In this document: positions 45,731-57,167 of the stretch, in pieces | How the letters are laid out: each line of letters begins with the position of its first letter | Numbering within the stretch: the stretch's first letter is position 1 | Origin: Gentiana macrophylla | Taxonomy: Eukaryota > Streptophyta > Magnoliopsida > Gentianales > Gentianaceae | Assembly (NCBI GenBank): GCA_026214975.1 | Contig: JAOBSW010000300.1 | Span: 1 to 64,000, forward strand | Direction: 5' to 3' | DNA length: 64,000 nt | Made by a program: the position numbers and the translations under genes | The notes under the pieces: generated by a model | What the model saw: only the letters and a program-made list of their open reading frames with translations | The model's database searches: none | What the model was told of the DNA's origin: nothing

Positions 45731-47514
45731 TGATCGGGGTCAATCAGGTAAAAAAATACTTGACCACCATAAACCAATACTAGCAAGAGGACTAGGCCCA
45801 TCGTAGTATAGCTATAGTGAATCAAGGTCGATCCCACATGGAACCAATTGTGGATCATCTTATATACAAACAATTAATTAAACATGTCAAGGACATAGAG
45901 GCGGTCTACGACCAACATAAGACAAGAAAGGTAAAGACACGACTCGACACAACGTAATTAACCTCCCCAATTATAGTCTTTATCGTTTGGACCTAGATAA
46001 TTTATATAATAAACTGAACTTATTAACTGTCAATCCGTTTGTATCTATCTTAGATTGGCTACGGGAGTCATCCTCTTTAACTTGACTTAGCACCGGTTAG
46101 GTTGCTAGATCACTATGCTACATTACGTGACTTCACCTTTTGGGTATCCATCTCATATAACTTGCACGCTTACGACACTAAGGATGCCGATATTAATGGT
46201 ACACCTCGTCCAGGCAACATTCCTATGGTTAGGCGTACTTCCTAAGCGATTACTCAAGCTCTCGTCCAACTAGCAATTACCAAGTTATAGTCTCATGCTA
46301 ATATACGACGTACGTATAATCAGGTGCTATCAATCCCCAAATATAAACCTACCTAGATAGCATTTGAGCGTCCGTGAAGAGCAATTCATAAGCCTACCTA
46401 AGAGTTTTATATTGGTATTTCCTTTTTACACGTTTTAATTAAACTAAGCAAGTAACGTAGCCATAGCCATACCTACTGAGATAATAAATTCAACTAGGTT
46501 AACCTAACCATAAAGAAGTGGCGTAATTAACAGATGACAAGGGCTCGGTCGACCGAATGAGCTTATTCGGTCACCCGAATCGATTTCATCCCCAGATTAC
46601 ATCTTAGAATATATCTCTCAGCGTTCATCAAACAGAACAGATTAAACAATAATTCGCACAGTATTCATATAAACTTACATAGATACGCATTAATTAAATC
46701 AAGTAGATTCATGGATAAATACTAAGTGTATGACGTAGGTTATGGGATCCCCATAGACAAGGAGTCACCACATCCCTAATTTCATAGCCTAGATCTACAT
46801 CATCTAGCTATGATTAACTAATTCAAACGATAAAGCATAATTGGGAGGGATTAATTACTGAAAATAAAAACAACAGAAAATTAAAGGCTTACATATTTGC
46901 AGCCATAATAAACTGCTGGACAACTACATTGTAACGTACCAAAGCTATGAATGTAATTGATAAAAAGGTATAAGGTATTGTATGTATGTCTAAGGTGTGT
47001 GTTGGTGTGTTTTTACAAATTTTGTAGCTGCTGCTTATATAGAGGTTTTTGCCGACCTAGGAAGGATCTAGAAGATATACACGCGATTTCTGCCGGATAA
47101 ACTTCAAGTGACCGAGCCGACTCTCTCGGTCGACCGAATGGATAGGCTCGGTCGACCGAGCCCTTTTTTACACGTGTTAAATGCGTCTCTTTGTCTGACT
47201 TGTTCCCCACTACATTCTTTTTGGCGATCGATTTATCCTTTGATTAATGCTCCGATTTTCCTCTTTATTATCTCAAGATTTAACGATTGCGCGATATTTA
47301 TCTTCCCGATTTATCACGATCTACAAAATCAGCAATTATCGCACAATAAATCGGTCTTTAATAATAAAAACGACTAAATACCAAATATCATATTAATAAT
47401 CACTTAACATTAAATAATAAATATAAACGAGTGATTTAATATGAAATATACATTATTAATCTCGATTTAAGGTCAACGTTGATGACTTTTACGGGTATAA
47501 TTTGACCGTCATCA
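45731..47514 (-). mobile_element. 5' LTR of D (1784 bp)
   Basis: On the minus strand it starts TGATGACGGTCAAATTATAC at 47514 and ends TGACCCCGATCA at 45731. It is homologous to 27853-29681 and to the duplicated part at 30035-31672. It carries a single palindrome unit at 46544-46557 and the promoter-proximal pair at 47125-47160. Confidence 0.92.
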
Positions 47515-47519
47515 CCTAT

Positions 47520-48480
47520 CTGATGCAGAAGAGGAATGGATTATGAGGCTTACTATCTGACTCTTGATGAAGAAGAAGAAGAGGAGGACAAAGCAAGTGA
47601 TAGAAAGAAAGAAGGAGAAGAAAGAGAAGAAGAAGAAAACATTGATCATCACACTGACGATCAAGAAGAAAATGAGGATTTAGATGATAATTTGACACTC
47701 CAGGATATTATTCAAAGGAGTAAGATTGTCAGTGAACAGCAGCTGAGAGGACCAGCTGAGAGATTAAAACCAGCAGACTCTACAAGGACCCCCGGCATTG
47801 ATCAAGGGGGAATGACAACTGAGGAAACTGGAGTTGTAGCATTTGTAGATGAAGCGAAGTCCCAACCATGACCTGGAGAATCTGGCTACCCCCAACAATC
47901 TCTATCCTACATGGAGATTGAAGAAGAGCAAGAAGAAGAAGACTCTGATGAGGCTACTGCACATGCACAACCTACCACTGACAATCCAGCCAGATCATTT
48001 CATCTAGATATTGGCCCTATGATTGTAGACATGGAAAAGCAAACTCCCAATGGGGAAAATCTCCAAGAAACACTGAGGGGTGGTTAAACCTCTATGGAGC
48101 AGATGATTGAGGCTCTTCTCAGCCACGTTGAGGTTCAAGATGCAGTAATGAAGAAGCAAGGTGATCTTATCAGTCAGCTGAATTCACTGATCACACAGCA
48201 TGTCCATACAAATTTGGAACATCTAGCAAGTGCAGTAGATGACAGGCTTAATCCTATGGTTGACACACTGGAAATTCACTCTCAATAAATTCAGGCCATT
48301 GATAAAGACTTAGATGATGCCATCAAGCAACTTGACACAATCATATGAAAGGTCTCGAGGCCACAAATAGATTTCGGAAGAGAGGCATGATGCTTCCAAA
48401 AAGGGAAATTAGTGAAAAGCCTGAAAGCTCAAGAGGTAAGGGCACTGAAAGCACAAGGAAAAGCATCAAAATCTTATAGA
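47520..48480 (+). pseudogene. Additional ORF of B, C-terminal part
   Basis: It continues the ORF broken by D. A very acidic stretch (DEEEEEEDKASDRKKEGEER and following, 47570-47690) leads into LTLQDIIQRSKIVSEQQLRG. After a stop at 47871, an amphipathic region follows: MEQMIEALLSHVEVQDAVMK, LISQLNSLITQHVHTNLEHL and ASAVDDRLNPMVDTLEIHSQ, which looks like a helical bundle or coiled coil. With the N-terminal part the original protein would be roughly 600 residues. Stops are present. Function is unknown. Confidence 0.55.
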
Positions 48481-48612
48481 AAAAGTAGATTGTAATAATT
48501 TTCTCTATTTTTATTTTCTTATGCCCTTCATGAATGAATAAATTTTTTGTCTGAGTTTTTATTATGTGAAAATGGTTACTTATGTTCAGGCTTATGAGAG
48601 TTTTGCCATCAT

Positions 48613-48627
48613 CAAAAAGGGGAAAAT
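48613..48627 (+). promoter_or_regulatory. Polypurine tract of B
   Basis: CAAAAAGGGGAAAAT ends directly at the 3' LTR start. It is the standard Copia position and composition for plus-strand priming. Confidence 0.85.
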
Positions 48628-49995
48628 TGTTAGGAACATTTTATTTGTTTTGATGATGGCAATAGAAGCTGTTACAGCAAACCTGAAATAAGTTAGAAAA
48701 ATCTATATAAGACTTTACACAGAGTCTGACATTTTGTATAAGTTCATCGGACAAGCATTGTACTAGGCGATAGGATGGCTCAGTGGAAGACTGAAGATCA
48801 GCTATGTGAAGGCAGCCAAATACCAGCAGAGTAAAGAGAACACTTATGAACTTACTTATAACCAGGAAAGTCTGTGATGACCTTGCATAAGTCTAAGAAA
48901 TATTAAAAGTGATGGAATCTATTCTTTTAATATGGTGTACATTTATATCACTCAAATCAAGGATCAGTGAAGTACAAACATACATTGGACATCAGGGATC
49001 AATGTAGAAGGAAAAACAGCAAACCGGCTAAGTGAAGGTTCTACCGGCTGACTAAAGGAATATCTGTGAAGAGTATCTCAATGGCGAAGTGATGAACAAA
49101 ATAGCCAAGTAAGTCAAAATCTGTTTCTCCTGATATCTACAATATAATTAAATCGAAGATCAAGCAATTAATGCTGAATCAATCTAGGACGGATTTTATG
49201 ATGAACCTTGGAAGAAAATCCGGATTGACAAAATCAAGGAGCATTAAATCAAGGCAGAATCAATGATGATTCTGAGAATTAAATAGCCAACGGAAGAATT
49301 TTTGAAACAAGGAAATCAAGCTATAAATAGAAGGCATTGACAGAAACACATATGAATACACACGAATAGATCAAAGACCTGAACCTCTGTCAATTTCTCA
49401 AGCCTTCATTCTATACTGAAAAGATACATCTAGTAGATCAAACTCAGAGAATAGAGCATCAAATCTACATTAAGTACTGAGTGTAATCATCTCTCTGTGA
49501 ATTCAATTCACCCAACAGAAGCAATTGAATCAGATTGACTGAGAAGGAATCGCACCCTTGAAGTGATAGCTGCTGAAGGATTTGATCTTAAGGAGCAGTG
49601 TTGAAGACTGAGTCACTGAAGCTTTTGTAGCCATAGAGTGATAGTCTTGAGATTGTGAAACGTGTGTAGCCAAGGACAATCATACTATTGTATTGGTGAA
49701 AGACAATAGTGAATTCCTCAAATCATCACGGGAGAGAACAAGTGGATTAAGGGATTACACCACCCTAAACCACTATAAACATTTCTGTTCATGTACTTTC
49801 TACACTTACTTTAGAGCATTTCTTTACTGCACTTTAGTTACATTTTGTGTGTGCTTAAACCACTTTGAAACAACTTTTAGAAGGGACTTATCCGCTGCCC
49901 AAAAGCATTTAAAATAAGAAAAGTTTTGTAAACTCTAATATAGTCCTTCACCCTCCCCCATGTGTCTATATTTTCACCCTTCTCTGGGACCAACA
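48628..49995 (+). mobile_element. 3' LTR of B (1368 bp)
   Basis: It starts TGTTAGGAACATTTTATTTG, ends TCTGGGACCAACA and is followed by GGAAC. It is homologous to 19874-21196 with many substitutions and some indels (for example an added GAATTCCTCAAATCATCACG-type stretch near 49710). Confidence 0.92.
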
Positions 49996-50000
49996 GGAAC

Positions 50001-51679
50001 ACCCATAGTTAATGGATTTCCCATCTCGGTGGGGCTTCAACATTGCCCCTCGGGACATCATTTTCTTTAGCCTTGTACATGTAGAGGACTCCTCGGGCGA
50101 CCAATTTTTTGACTTCACGCTTCAGAAGAGGGAAGAAATTGATGTCATGCCCGTGATCCTAGTGATATTCGTAATATTTAGTGATATCGCGGTCCTTGCA
50201 TTGGTCATGTCTCATTGAGCGAGGATTGGGGAGGTCGTCTCTGATCTCGTACATGATCTCCTCGATTGGAGCAGTTAGCGGGGTGTACTGCTCTTCTTTA
50301 AACTTTTAAGGCCTTTTAATGTCTCTGTTGATGCTTAGGCTTTCCTTGGCCGAGCTGAGCTCGATTTTTCCTTTTCGCCTGATCGGTAGACTCGGAACAA
50401 CTTCAGAGGCAGAAAATTTTCTGGCGGAGGATAGCATTTGCTGCAAACTTTCAAACGGTCTTAAGGAAAACTCGGCTTTGAGGGGCCCTTGATTAGGACG
50501 CTAAGGAAGCTGGTCATGACCACATTGTGCACGAGACCTCTTGTTTGATCGTAGCCCTTCACAAATCTATTATAGTGGCTCCAAGTGGATTCTCTGTTCT
50601 CCTGTCGAACTTCATAGAGGTCGTCCATGGTCGTTTTAGGTTGCCAGGCAGACCTGAACTTGGAGACGATCTTGGTTTCGAGGTCAGCCTAAGAACTGAT
50701 TTTCTTTGGTGGCAGGTTTATGATCCATGTAGCTGCTTTGTCTTACATTGCCCAACAAAGGCGATACCAATACGGCCTGTCTCTGGGTGGCTAAGGAGAG
50801 TTTTCTATGGAAGGCGGTCAGCTAGTCATACGGACAAGTTTCCCAGTGTAGCTTTGGAAGTTAGGGTAATGGACCTCTTTAGGTGCCTCTTCCATAAGTC
50901 TGTCTTTCAGCACACTAGTCCCTCAGGTGGGGCTCTTTTTTATTATGATCATGTCTATGCGGATTTCATTGACCTATTTCATGAGGTCGGCGACCTCATC
51001 TGTAAAGAGAGGTTAGCACCGAATGTATGGAGATGTTTTTAAGAGAGATCCTCTCGATGCAGGCGATGAGATTCACCTTTTTCCGACTCCCAATCTTGCT
51101 TTTACGTTACGGGTGACTTAATCGTATTTCAATGCTAATGTCTTGTTCAAAACGTGGAGTGTGTCTCGGTTCCAGGCGGTCTAGAGCCGATCTCTTCTCC
51201 CAGGCTCGATCCGATATGGAGTGGATATTTTGCTCTCTTCCGAGGTGATTAGTTTCGTGCAACGGATTCGGATGAGCTGGTAGTGGTTCCTCTTGATCGG
51301 CGATTGATGGCAGTAGAAGGACGAAGTCTTCGATTGGGAGAGGCGGCTTTCCTAGCATTAATAGTTCATAGATCAGTCGGCTTACCCTCCGAACATATCC
51401 GTTGTACCTGCAAGAGATTTCGTGTAGTGCTTGCCGTATGATTTGTCTCGTGAGAGCCGGTGAGTATGGGCGGTTCGGGTGAGACGCTTCGGCCACGTGC
51501 TTACCTTTATCTTGTCGAGTTTTGGTAGCTAATGTTTCTTTTGATCTTGGCCTCTTGTCAAGGAACATCCCGATGTTGGGATTCCCTGGGCTCTTAGGGG
51601 GACGAGTTGGAGCTCTGCCCGTCATCGTAGGTGTTGTGCCGGAGCATGGGCAACATCTTTCGTTAGTTATCTCGAACAA
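50001..51679 (-). pseudogene. G gag (Tat lineage), broken
   Basis: The minus strand starts near 51679 (MFEITNERCC...) with a Pro/Arg-rich N-terminus and an RQALHEISCRYNGYVRRVSR block to 51107. Degenerate capsid sequence follows. Near 50230-50030 it reads DRDITKYYEYH then DHGHDINFFPLLKREVKKLV, the Tat nucleocapsid motif normally YCEFHxDxGHxTxxC; both Cys positions are altered (Tyr, Phe). The tail is ARGVLYMYKAKENDVPRG. It is followed, in element direction, by the site where B inserted and then by non-coding sequence, so protease and RT are missing. Confidence 0.65.
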
Positions 51680-52560
51680 ATATTTGGCGGTTCATCTAGT
51701 CAAAGGTGGTAAACCATTGAGCCGAAAGGAGTCAAGAGGATATTGTTTGATCCATGATGAGGATCCGAAAGTCGATGAAGATTCCGGTGAGGATCGTGAT
51801 GAATATCAACCGGAAAACTAAGATCTGGCGTCTTTAGGCGCCGAAGATGGAGGTGTGGCCACAGATCTGATCGGAAAGAAGGGCAATGATGATTTTCCGA
51901 TAACAGAGCCAATCGATAATGTCGAATTATCACAAACAAGATGATGCAATGGATATCCAGCTAATTATGTCAAAAATCTTTGGTTTTAAGTCATTTTATA
52001 TGAAGAACAACATGAAGATTGATTACAATGAAAATGGATTGATTTGGGGGATTGTGACTGAGATGGCTGCCTACATACCCTTGAGTGTAAGGGATCAAAA
52101 CACATGACGTAGTTCTGGTGTGCTAGGAGACACTGCTATTTATAGATGATATAGTCGGCATTTACAACAGGCGGGTAAGTTGTGTGTGTCACCGGGAGAG
52201 CTTTATGAGGTTGTCTTATGATGAGGCCGTTGTGAGCTCTTGTTGATGGTTCTTTTGTGCTTTGTCCGAGCAGGTGGCAAGGCGAGGGTGAGCTGATTGG
52301 ATCTGAGGTATCCAAGTTGTGTTGCATGTGGGTTGATCATCTTGTTTCAGTAGATCGCGAGAGCTTGTGTTGGTGCGGCGAGCTCATTCCTTACCGTGAC
52401 TCAAACTTATGATGGTGAGCTATTTGGGCCATGAGTTCTATCATTTTCTTGGCTTACATATGGGCTAGACTTTAGATTCACAGTGTTGTGTGTCGGGTTT
52501 GGAAAATCACCATTCATGTTTAATCATTCTCAAGACATCCATAAAGATACTTACATGAAT
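51680..52560 (-). other. Candidate leader and 5' LTR of G
   Basis: A minus-strand TATA box (CTATAAATA) lies at 52145-52137, preceded by CATATAGTC-like AT sequence and followed by a leader. A PBS-like CGGCGCCTAAAGACGCC lies near 51845-51829 on the minus strand, comparable in position and sequence to the PBS-like site of H. LTR ends could not be fixed because the partner LTR is missing. Confidence 0.4.
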
Positions 52561-53686
52561 AATTCATTATCTTGATGTAGTTAGGTTTAAATATGTCTAG
52601 TAAATTAGCTTAAACCTTCTTTGCCTTTCTTGACTTTGAACCAAAGTAATGTAAACACCTATTATGTTACCCATGTCTCTGTGGACACGGCCTTGCTCAC
52701 CTTTTCTCGGATACAATTGATCTGTTTCTCTGTTCAAAGATTTTGCATGTAGAAAAGTCTTATCACTGGGTGTGCGCTTAAGAAGAGGTGTGAATATCTC
52801 CCGGTGAGCGCCTGTGGGAAGCTTAGCACGCTTGGCCCAGTCTAGGCATGCACCTGTCCATGCAAAGAATAGCATAAAGGTCTTAGTAACCCAAGGCGTG
52901 CTCCTGATGCCTATTTTGTGTAGAAAGTGTTATTTTCCATGTTTTACTATACGATAAGCCCTTTATGATATATGACATAGTTTTGGGTATGGTTTATGGT
53001 GTTTGGCATATGTGAAGACACTCTCACGGGCAAAATTTGTTCACTCACGAAGACAACTCTTAACTATGTAGAGAGTGTTGTGCGTAGTTGTCAACACATT
53101 CTACGCAATTTCCTAAGTAGTATAATGTAGAATGGTTTAGGTCTATAAGTCCTAGGAAGCCTTTATGTGTAATGAACAAAGGTGGTTAGTTTAAATACAC
53201 ACAATACATAATTGAGAGTCTACAAGATTAAGTGCACTAGTTTTGGTGAGGATCTTTTCAAATTCGTGATCTGGGAGATTTAAAGATCTAGGTCGAGTAG
53301 ACACTGTGGTCTTGAACTCAACTTGGGTTGGACCCATACAACCTTACGGCTGATTGTGTCGTAGTGCGCTTATTTACCATGCAGAGTGTCGTTGGACTTG
53401 TGTGCAAAGACGCCCTTTTCTTGGTTGTGATTTACAAGTCGGACTTGTAGAGGATGGAGCCTTTATACATACTTGGTAGTAAATAATGTTGTTATTGTTG
53501 ATGTTAAACTTGTTGTTATTGTTAGACACGGTGTTCTACCATTTACTCAGTGCTTATGTACTCGCCACTTATATTTACTATTTTCCCACCCGAGAAGGTG
53601 ATGCAAAGTTATGATGATGATGATGACCACATGTATTTACGAGGAGTAATACTTAACGATCATGCTTGGAGTTCTCTATTAATTAA
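52561..53686. other. Unassigned sequence, possibly old Gypsy LTR
   Basis: There is no coding similarity. A stretch ending at 54123 in CGAGAACGGGGCGTCACA looks like the end of a Gypsy (Tekay/Del-type) LTR, and TTTACTCAGTGCTTATGTAC near 53540 would fit such an LTR. I could not find a matching start or a target duplication, so this is a guess. Confidence 0.25.
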
Positions 53687-53853
53687 GAGTAATGATACGG
53701 GCACAACGGTTGTGCCACAACGAGTGACACAAAGGTGATCTGCATCGTTGATTATGTTAGTTACATCATAATTAATTTAGACTCATTATAATCAACGGTG
53801 AAAATCATCATTGTGTCACTCATTGTGACACAACCGTTGTGCCCATATGACTC
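53687..53853. mobile_element. Mutator-type MITE (167 bp), 9-bp target duplication
   Basis: Terminal inverted repeats start GAGTAATGATACGGGCACAA and, on the other strand, GAGTCATATGGGCACAACGG. They pair over about 45 bp through GGGCACAACGGTTGTG and GAGTGACACAA. The element is flanked on both sides by the 9-bp ATTAATTAA (53678-53686 and 53854-53862). A 9-bp duplication and long inverted repeats are characteristic of Mutator-like elements. It has no coding capacity. The inverted repeat contains its own CACAACGGTTGTG dyad. Confidence 0.85.
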
Positions 53854-53862
53854 ATTAATTAA

Positions 53863-54449
53863 TCTTTTCTGCTGTGAGTTGATAGGAGAAGACATTAGTT
53901 TTGCTTACATAGACTATTGTACTTTAATTTGTTGGAATAATTACCATAGACATTCGTATTTTTTTCCATTTGGATGTTGTGTGGAACATCATTTACTATT
54001 TCTTTACTTGGTATGACATGATTACATAAGTCTTACATATATACTTGAAATATGTTTTAATTATATATGTTTGTTGAGCATTATTTTCTGGATAAAGACA
54101 CGATATCCGAGAACGGGGCGTCACAAATTTGCGTGAACCAAATATGATAAAAGAGTCAAGAAAACTAATGAATTGAAGCGAGCTTAAGACGAATTTGTGC
54201 CAAATTAGTGCCCACGGTTTTCGCAAACATCTCCCAAGATTCAACGAATAATTCCTTTTGTCGAAAGCAGCACGTCTGTCAAAAAGTAGTGGCGAACTCG
54301 TAAACCTGGTTAGTAATCTCCAAATGACTCGAGAAAAATGTAGTATTTCAAAAATGTTTTACGGATATGAATTCAAGAATTATTGGCACTGACAGAGGTC
54401 GAATCAGTCTCGACCACATGTCATTCCGCAAATGGTTAAGTAATAAAGT
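53863..54449. other. Unassigned intergenic sequence
   Basis: AT-rich, with no frame or repeat I recognise. It includes the CGGGGCGTCACA motif near 54123 discussed for the preceding block. Confidence 0.4.
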
Positions 54450-55041
54450 GAGGAGATAGAAGATGAACAATTAATGGCCAGGAGCCCTAGTCAATATTTA
54501 ATCATAAGGCCTTTACCCTCGGAGGGGAGGTCGGTTTAGTCTGCCTAACACACTTTCTAGCCCACCGCAGGTCGGTCAGGGCGCAGGTCGGTCCATATAG
54601 CGTAGCTCGGACCCCAGTATCATTAGGAGCTCTCCTAAGGTCGGGTAGAGCTAATTACGGTTTTACCACACGTAGATAAATATGAGCAATAACTATGGAA
54701 AGAATCCTTCATCATAAAAACTCTAATCCTATTATTTATGATAGCGTAATTATCTCCTATAATCACGGAGATTAACGTGTGCATATCCGCCGTCGGTTAC
54801 AAACTAGAGTCCTTGAAAGACACGGTACATTTACATCCTAGGGCACAAATGTTCCTTATATAAACAACCCTACGAACTATGGCCTAGGATACGTAGGCAA
54901 CTTGAGGATAATAATTCTCAGGCTCAGTCTAAACCACCAAGCCCCCCCCCCCCCCCTTCACATTGTTCAAAAGTTTCTAGGATCTTGATCAATGTCTCTA
55001 GAGTGAATTGGCCCGGATTATCATATTGACGGTATCCAACA
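54450..55041 (+). mobile_element. 5' LTR of H (approximate)
   Basis: A TATA box (TATATAAA, 54857-54864) with the leader CAACCCTACGAACTATGGC is followed by a run of 15 C at 54942-54956. The presumed LTR end, ATCCAACA, precedes a PBS-like site. The start is not defined by a partner LTR. Confidence 0.45.
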
Positions 55042-55049
55042 TTGTCAAA

Positions 55050-55067
55050 TTGGCACTAAAAGGAGGG
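55050..55067 (+). promoter_or_regulatory. PBS-like site of H
   Basis: TTGGCACTAAAAGGAGGG lies just downstream of the presumed LTR end. It resembles the TTGGCGCxAGAAGGAGGG sites of Tat/Ogre elements with GC to AC decay. The tRNA is not assigned. Confidence 0.4.
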
Positions 55068-55105
55068 CCTTCTGCAGACGATTGTGTTTAAGATCACTGA
55101 ACATC

Positions 55106-56510
55106 ATGCCACCAAAAAACTCGTAAGCAAACGGCTGCAGAAAATGCTCAAGGTGGCCAAAATAACGTCCAAGAGGTTAGAATAACACATAAGATGTTCT
55201 GAATATTCCCTAAGGGGGACAAAATGATGGCTGTGAAGAGACCGCAGATACTCACACTGAAAGACAGGGCCAAGAAAGTAGAGGAGCCAATGTTAACACA
55301 TCCCAACAAGCGATAGTGGATCAAATTATGGCCATGGATCCTGAATCCCGACAAGCCATCCTTCAGGTGCAGCGCAAGATTTATAGGAGGAGGAGGCACT
55401 AGATTGGACCATTACCACTCATAACACCCACAGTTACAAGAGAAGTAAACGGGATGATCATCCATCTACTTAAAATGCGGGTAAAAAAACAATTCGATCC
55501 ACGAGCCCTAGAAGCGGCTAGGGCGGAATTTGATGTTATCATGGGAAGAAAGCCCAGTGAATTCTCCCTCGTATCTCCCTTCACAATCTAGATATGAACG
55601 TATCCCCGAACTACGGGATTCAAGGTCCCTAAGATGGATACTTATGATGGGTCCAAGGACCCTTCAGACCATCTATTCCAGTATATAACACAGATCAGTT
55701 TATACAGTACTCTTGAGAAGATGAAATGTAAAGCTTTTCCAACACTACTTACAGGAAGGGCTCGAGAATGGTTCCGAAAGCTTCCGCCAAGGTCGATCTC
55801 CAATTTCAAGGCACTAGGTAATGCATTCATCAATGCTTTTGTCACAGCTAGGCCTTTTCAAAGAAGGCCACTCACCTCCTCACAATTAAAAACAGGAAAG
55901 AAGAGGTTGTCCTCCAGTATATTAAGAGATCCAATGAGGAAGCAGTATAGGAAAAGGATGATCAGGATCATCTATTAATCACCTCCTTCATAGCCGGGCT
56001 GTGCAAGGGGCGATTGTATGCAAAATTGAACAGCAAACTCCCCAAGTCTATGGAAGAGTGCATGGAGATGGCATACAAGCACTGCCAGGGGAAGCGGCCA
56101 AAAAACTAAAGAGAGAGCCGGAGAAGGGTGAGTTAGAAAAGGACAAGATGGACGATCAAGCTGACAAAATGAGAAAGACAGTCTGGGATCGTATGACGGC
56201 CCCAGTGACAGACCAACTAGGAAAAAGGGGTGCTTTGCAGGAAATATATTATATTCCCTTAAACCGGCCTTACGAGCTAGTCCTCACGATAATGGAGCAA
56301 AATGGTTTAACTCGGGTACTACCACCTACAAGGGGTCCCTAAAAAATGGGACCAAAGTAAATTTTGCGCTTACCACAAGGATGTGGGCCACGATTCGAAA
56401 GAATGCAACGTTTTGAAAATGGACATTGATTCAGCCATCATGGAAGGAAAACTTGATGAGGTCGTTGACCGATCTCAGGACCCCGAACCTTGAGGTCGTA
56501 GGGATTTTAG
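55106..56510 (+). pseudogene. H gag (Tat capsid and nucleocapsid), broken
   Basis: The possible start is MPPKNS at 55106, where the frame stops at once. The capsid core is open at 55634-55978: MDTYDGSKDPSDHLFQYITQ, KCKAFPTLLTGRAREWFRKL and SISNFKALGNAFINAF, close to the Retrotrans_gag family. It is frame-broken afterwards. A Lys/Glu-rich stretch lies at 56100-56200. The nucleocapsid motif near 56360-56410 reads FCAYHKDVGHDSKECNVLK, with a C-x3-H-x4-H-x4-C arrangement (CAYHKDVGHDSKEC) like other Tat knuckles, and it is intact. It ends with SAIMEGKLDEVVDRSQD. Confidence 0.75.
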
Positions 56511-56653
56511 GCTCAGATCTTACAACCAGGATAGAGGGATGCAAGACGAGCGGCAGAGAATTAGAGACCAGTCCCCAAATGCAGATCGGCAAATAGATAC
56601 AATCCCATTAATATCATCAATACTATCATCGGCGGTCCTAGTACCATAGAAAA

Positions 56654-57016
56654 ATGAAGGGAAAAATTGGGAGGTCAGTAACTTATGGTCCTATGGACCC
56701 TCTTCCTCTGATGATGAACAATGAAGGCCTAGTCATCAAGGCCATAATACATAAGAACTTGGTAAAGAGAATCTGCTTTGACACTAAGAGTGCCGTCAAT
56801 GTTTTATACTATTCACCTTTCCAATCAATACAATTGAAAGATTCGGAGTTAACGCCCATTGCTGCACAGCTGTTCAGCTTTTCCGGACCTCTTGTTCATC
56901 CCAAGAGGATGATAAGGCTTATCACAACATTCGGGCATAGACTATGGAGCAAAACTCTTACGGTAAACTATATCATGGTTAAGGCCCCATCGGCATATAA
57001 CGCAATCATAGGATGA
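56654..57016 (+). pseudogene. H aspartic protease (Tat lineage)
   Basis: An open frame of 120 codons matches the Tat protease: LVIKAIIHKNLVKRICFDTK, SAVNVLYYSPFQSIQLK, LFSFSGPLVHPKRMIRL and VNYIMVKAPSAYNAIIG. The active site usually read D-x-G-S is here DTKSAV, so the catalytic loop is altered. After the stop at 57016 a shifted frame continues EISPALVNQKFPTLEGWM for about 50 codons, until solo LTR F interrupts at 57168. RT never appears on the far side of F. Confidence 0.75.
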
Positions 57017-57167
57017 CCAGCACGGATCGATCTCCAAACGGAGATTTCACCAGCTCTTGTCAACCAGAAATTCCCTACCTTAGAAGGATGGATGGAAGTG
57101 AAAGGATATATGGAAAAATCAAGGAGCTGCTATACAACCATGATCAAAAGGAATGGCACATACATAG

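Larger units (their letters stand above)
27853..47514 (-). mobile_element. Athila-related non-autonomous Gypsy element D (minus), split by element C
   Basis: It is flanked by CCTAT at 27848-27852 and 47515-47519. On the minus strand the 5' LTR is 47514-45731, followed by a perfect tRNA-Asp PBS, a short internal region without gag or pol, element C, more internal sequence with two purine tracts, and a 3' LTR at 29681-27853. LTR starts (TGATGACGGTCAAATTATAC) are shared with C, but the bodies differ, so D and C are sister subfamilies. Part of the 3' LTR plus adjacent internal sequence is tandemly duplicated. With no gag-pol it must have depended on a relative. Confidence 0.9.
19874..49995 (+). 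mobile_element. SIRE/Maximus-like Ty1/Copia retrotransposon B, full-length but interrupted
   Basis: Two LTRs share the termini TGTTAGGAACATTTTATTTG and GACCAACA, and GGAAC flanks the element at 19869-19873 and 49996-50000. It has a perfect tRNA-iMet PBS, gag, pol, an additional ORF after pol, a polypurine tract and a 3' LTR. Without the inserted D/C block the element would be about 10.5 kb. Gag and pol carry many stops, and the two LTRs differ at many positions, so B is old. It sits in the gag region of Tat element G. Confidence 0.93.
17921..52560 (-). mobile_element. Pol-less Tat-like retrotransposon G (minus), split by element B
   Basis: G is visible at 17921-19873 and from 50001 to about 52560. 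The two parts rejoin exactly when B and one GGAAC copy are removed. Reading the minus strand from right to left gives a candidate LTR with TATA box, gag, then a 500-bp spacer with a 60-bp repeat, then the 3' end of an ORF in the opposite (plus) orientation. That order is the Tat layout without protease, RT and integrase. The left part is cut by Copia element A at 17920. The right end near 52560 is only approximate. Confidence 0.6.

Noticed and set aside
47536..47871. Acidic 111-codon frame as an independent host gene
   Set aside because: It is the continuation of the additional ORF of Copia element B across the D insertion.
52561..54123. Complete Tekay/Del-type solo LTR
   Set aside because: Only an end-like CGGGGCGTCACA motif is seen; no start, no target duplication, no TATA box at a convincing distance. 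Kept only as a low-confidence note.
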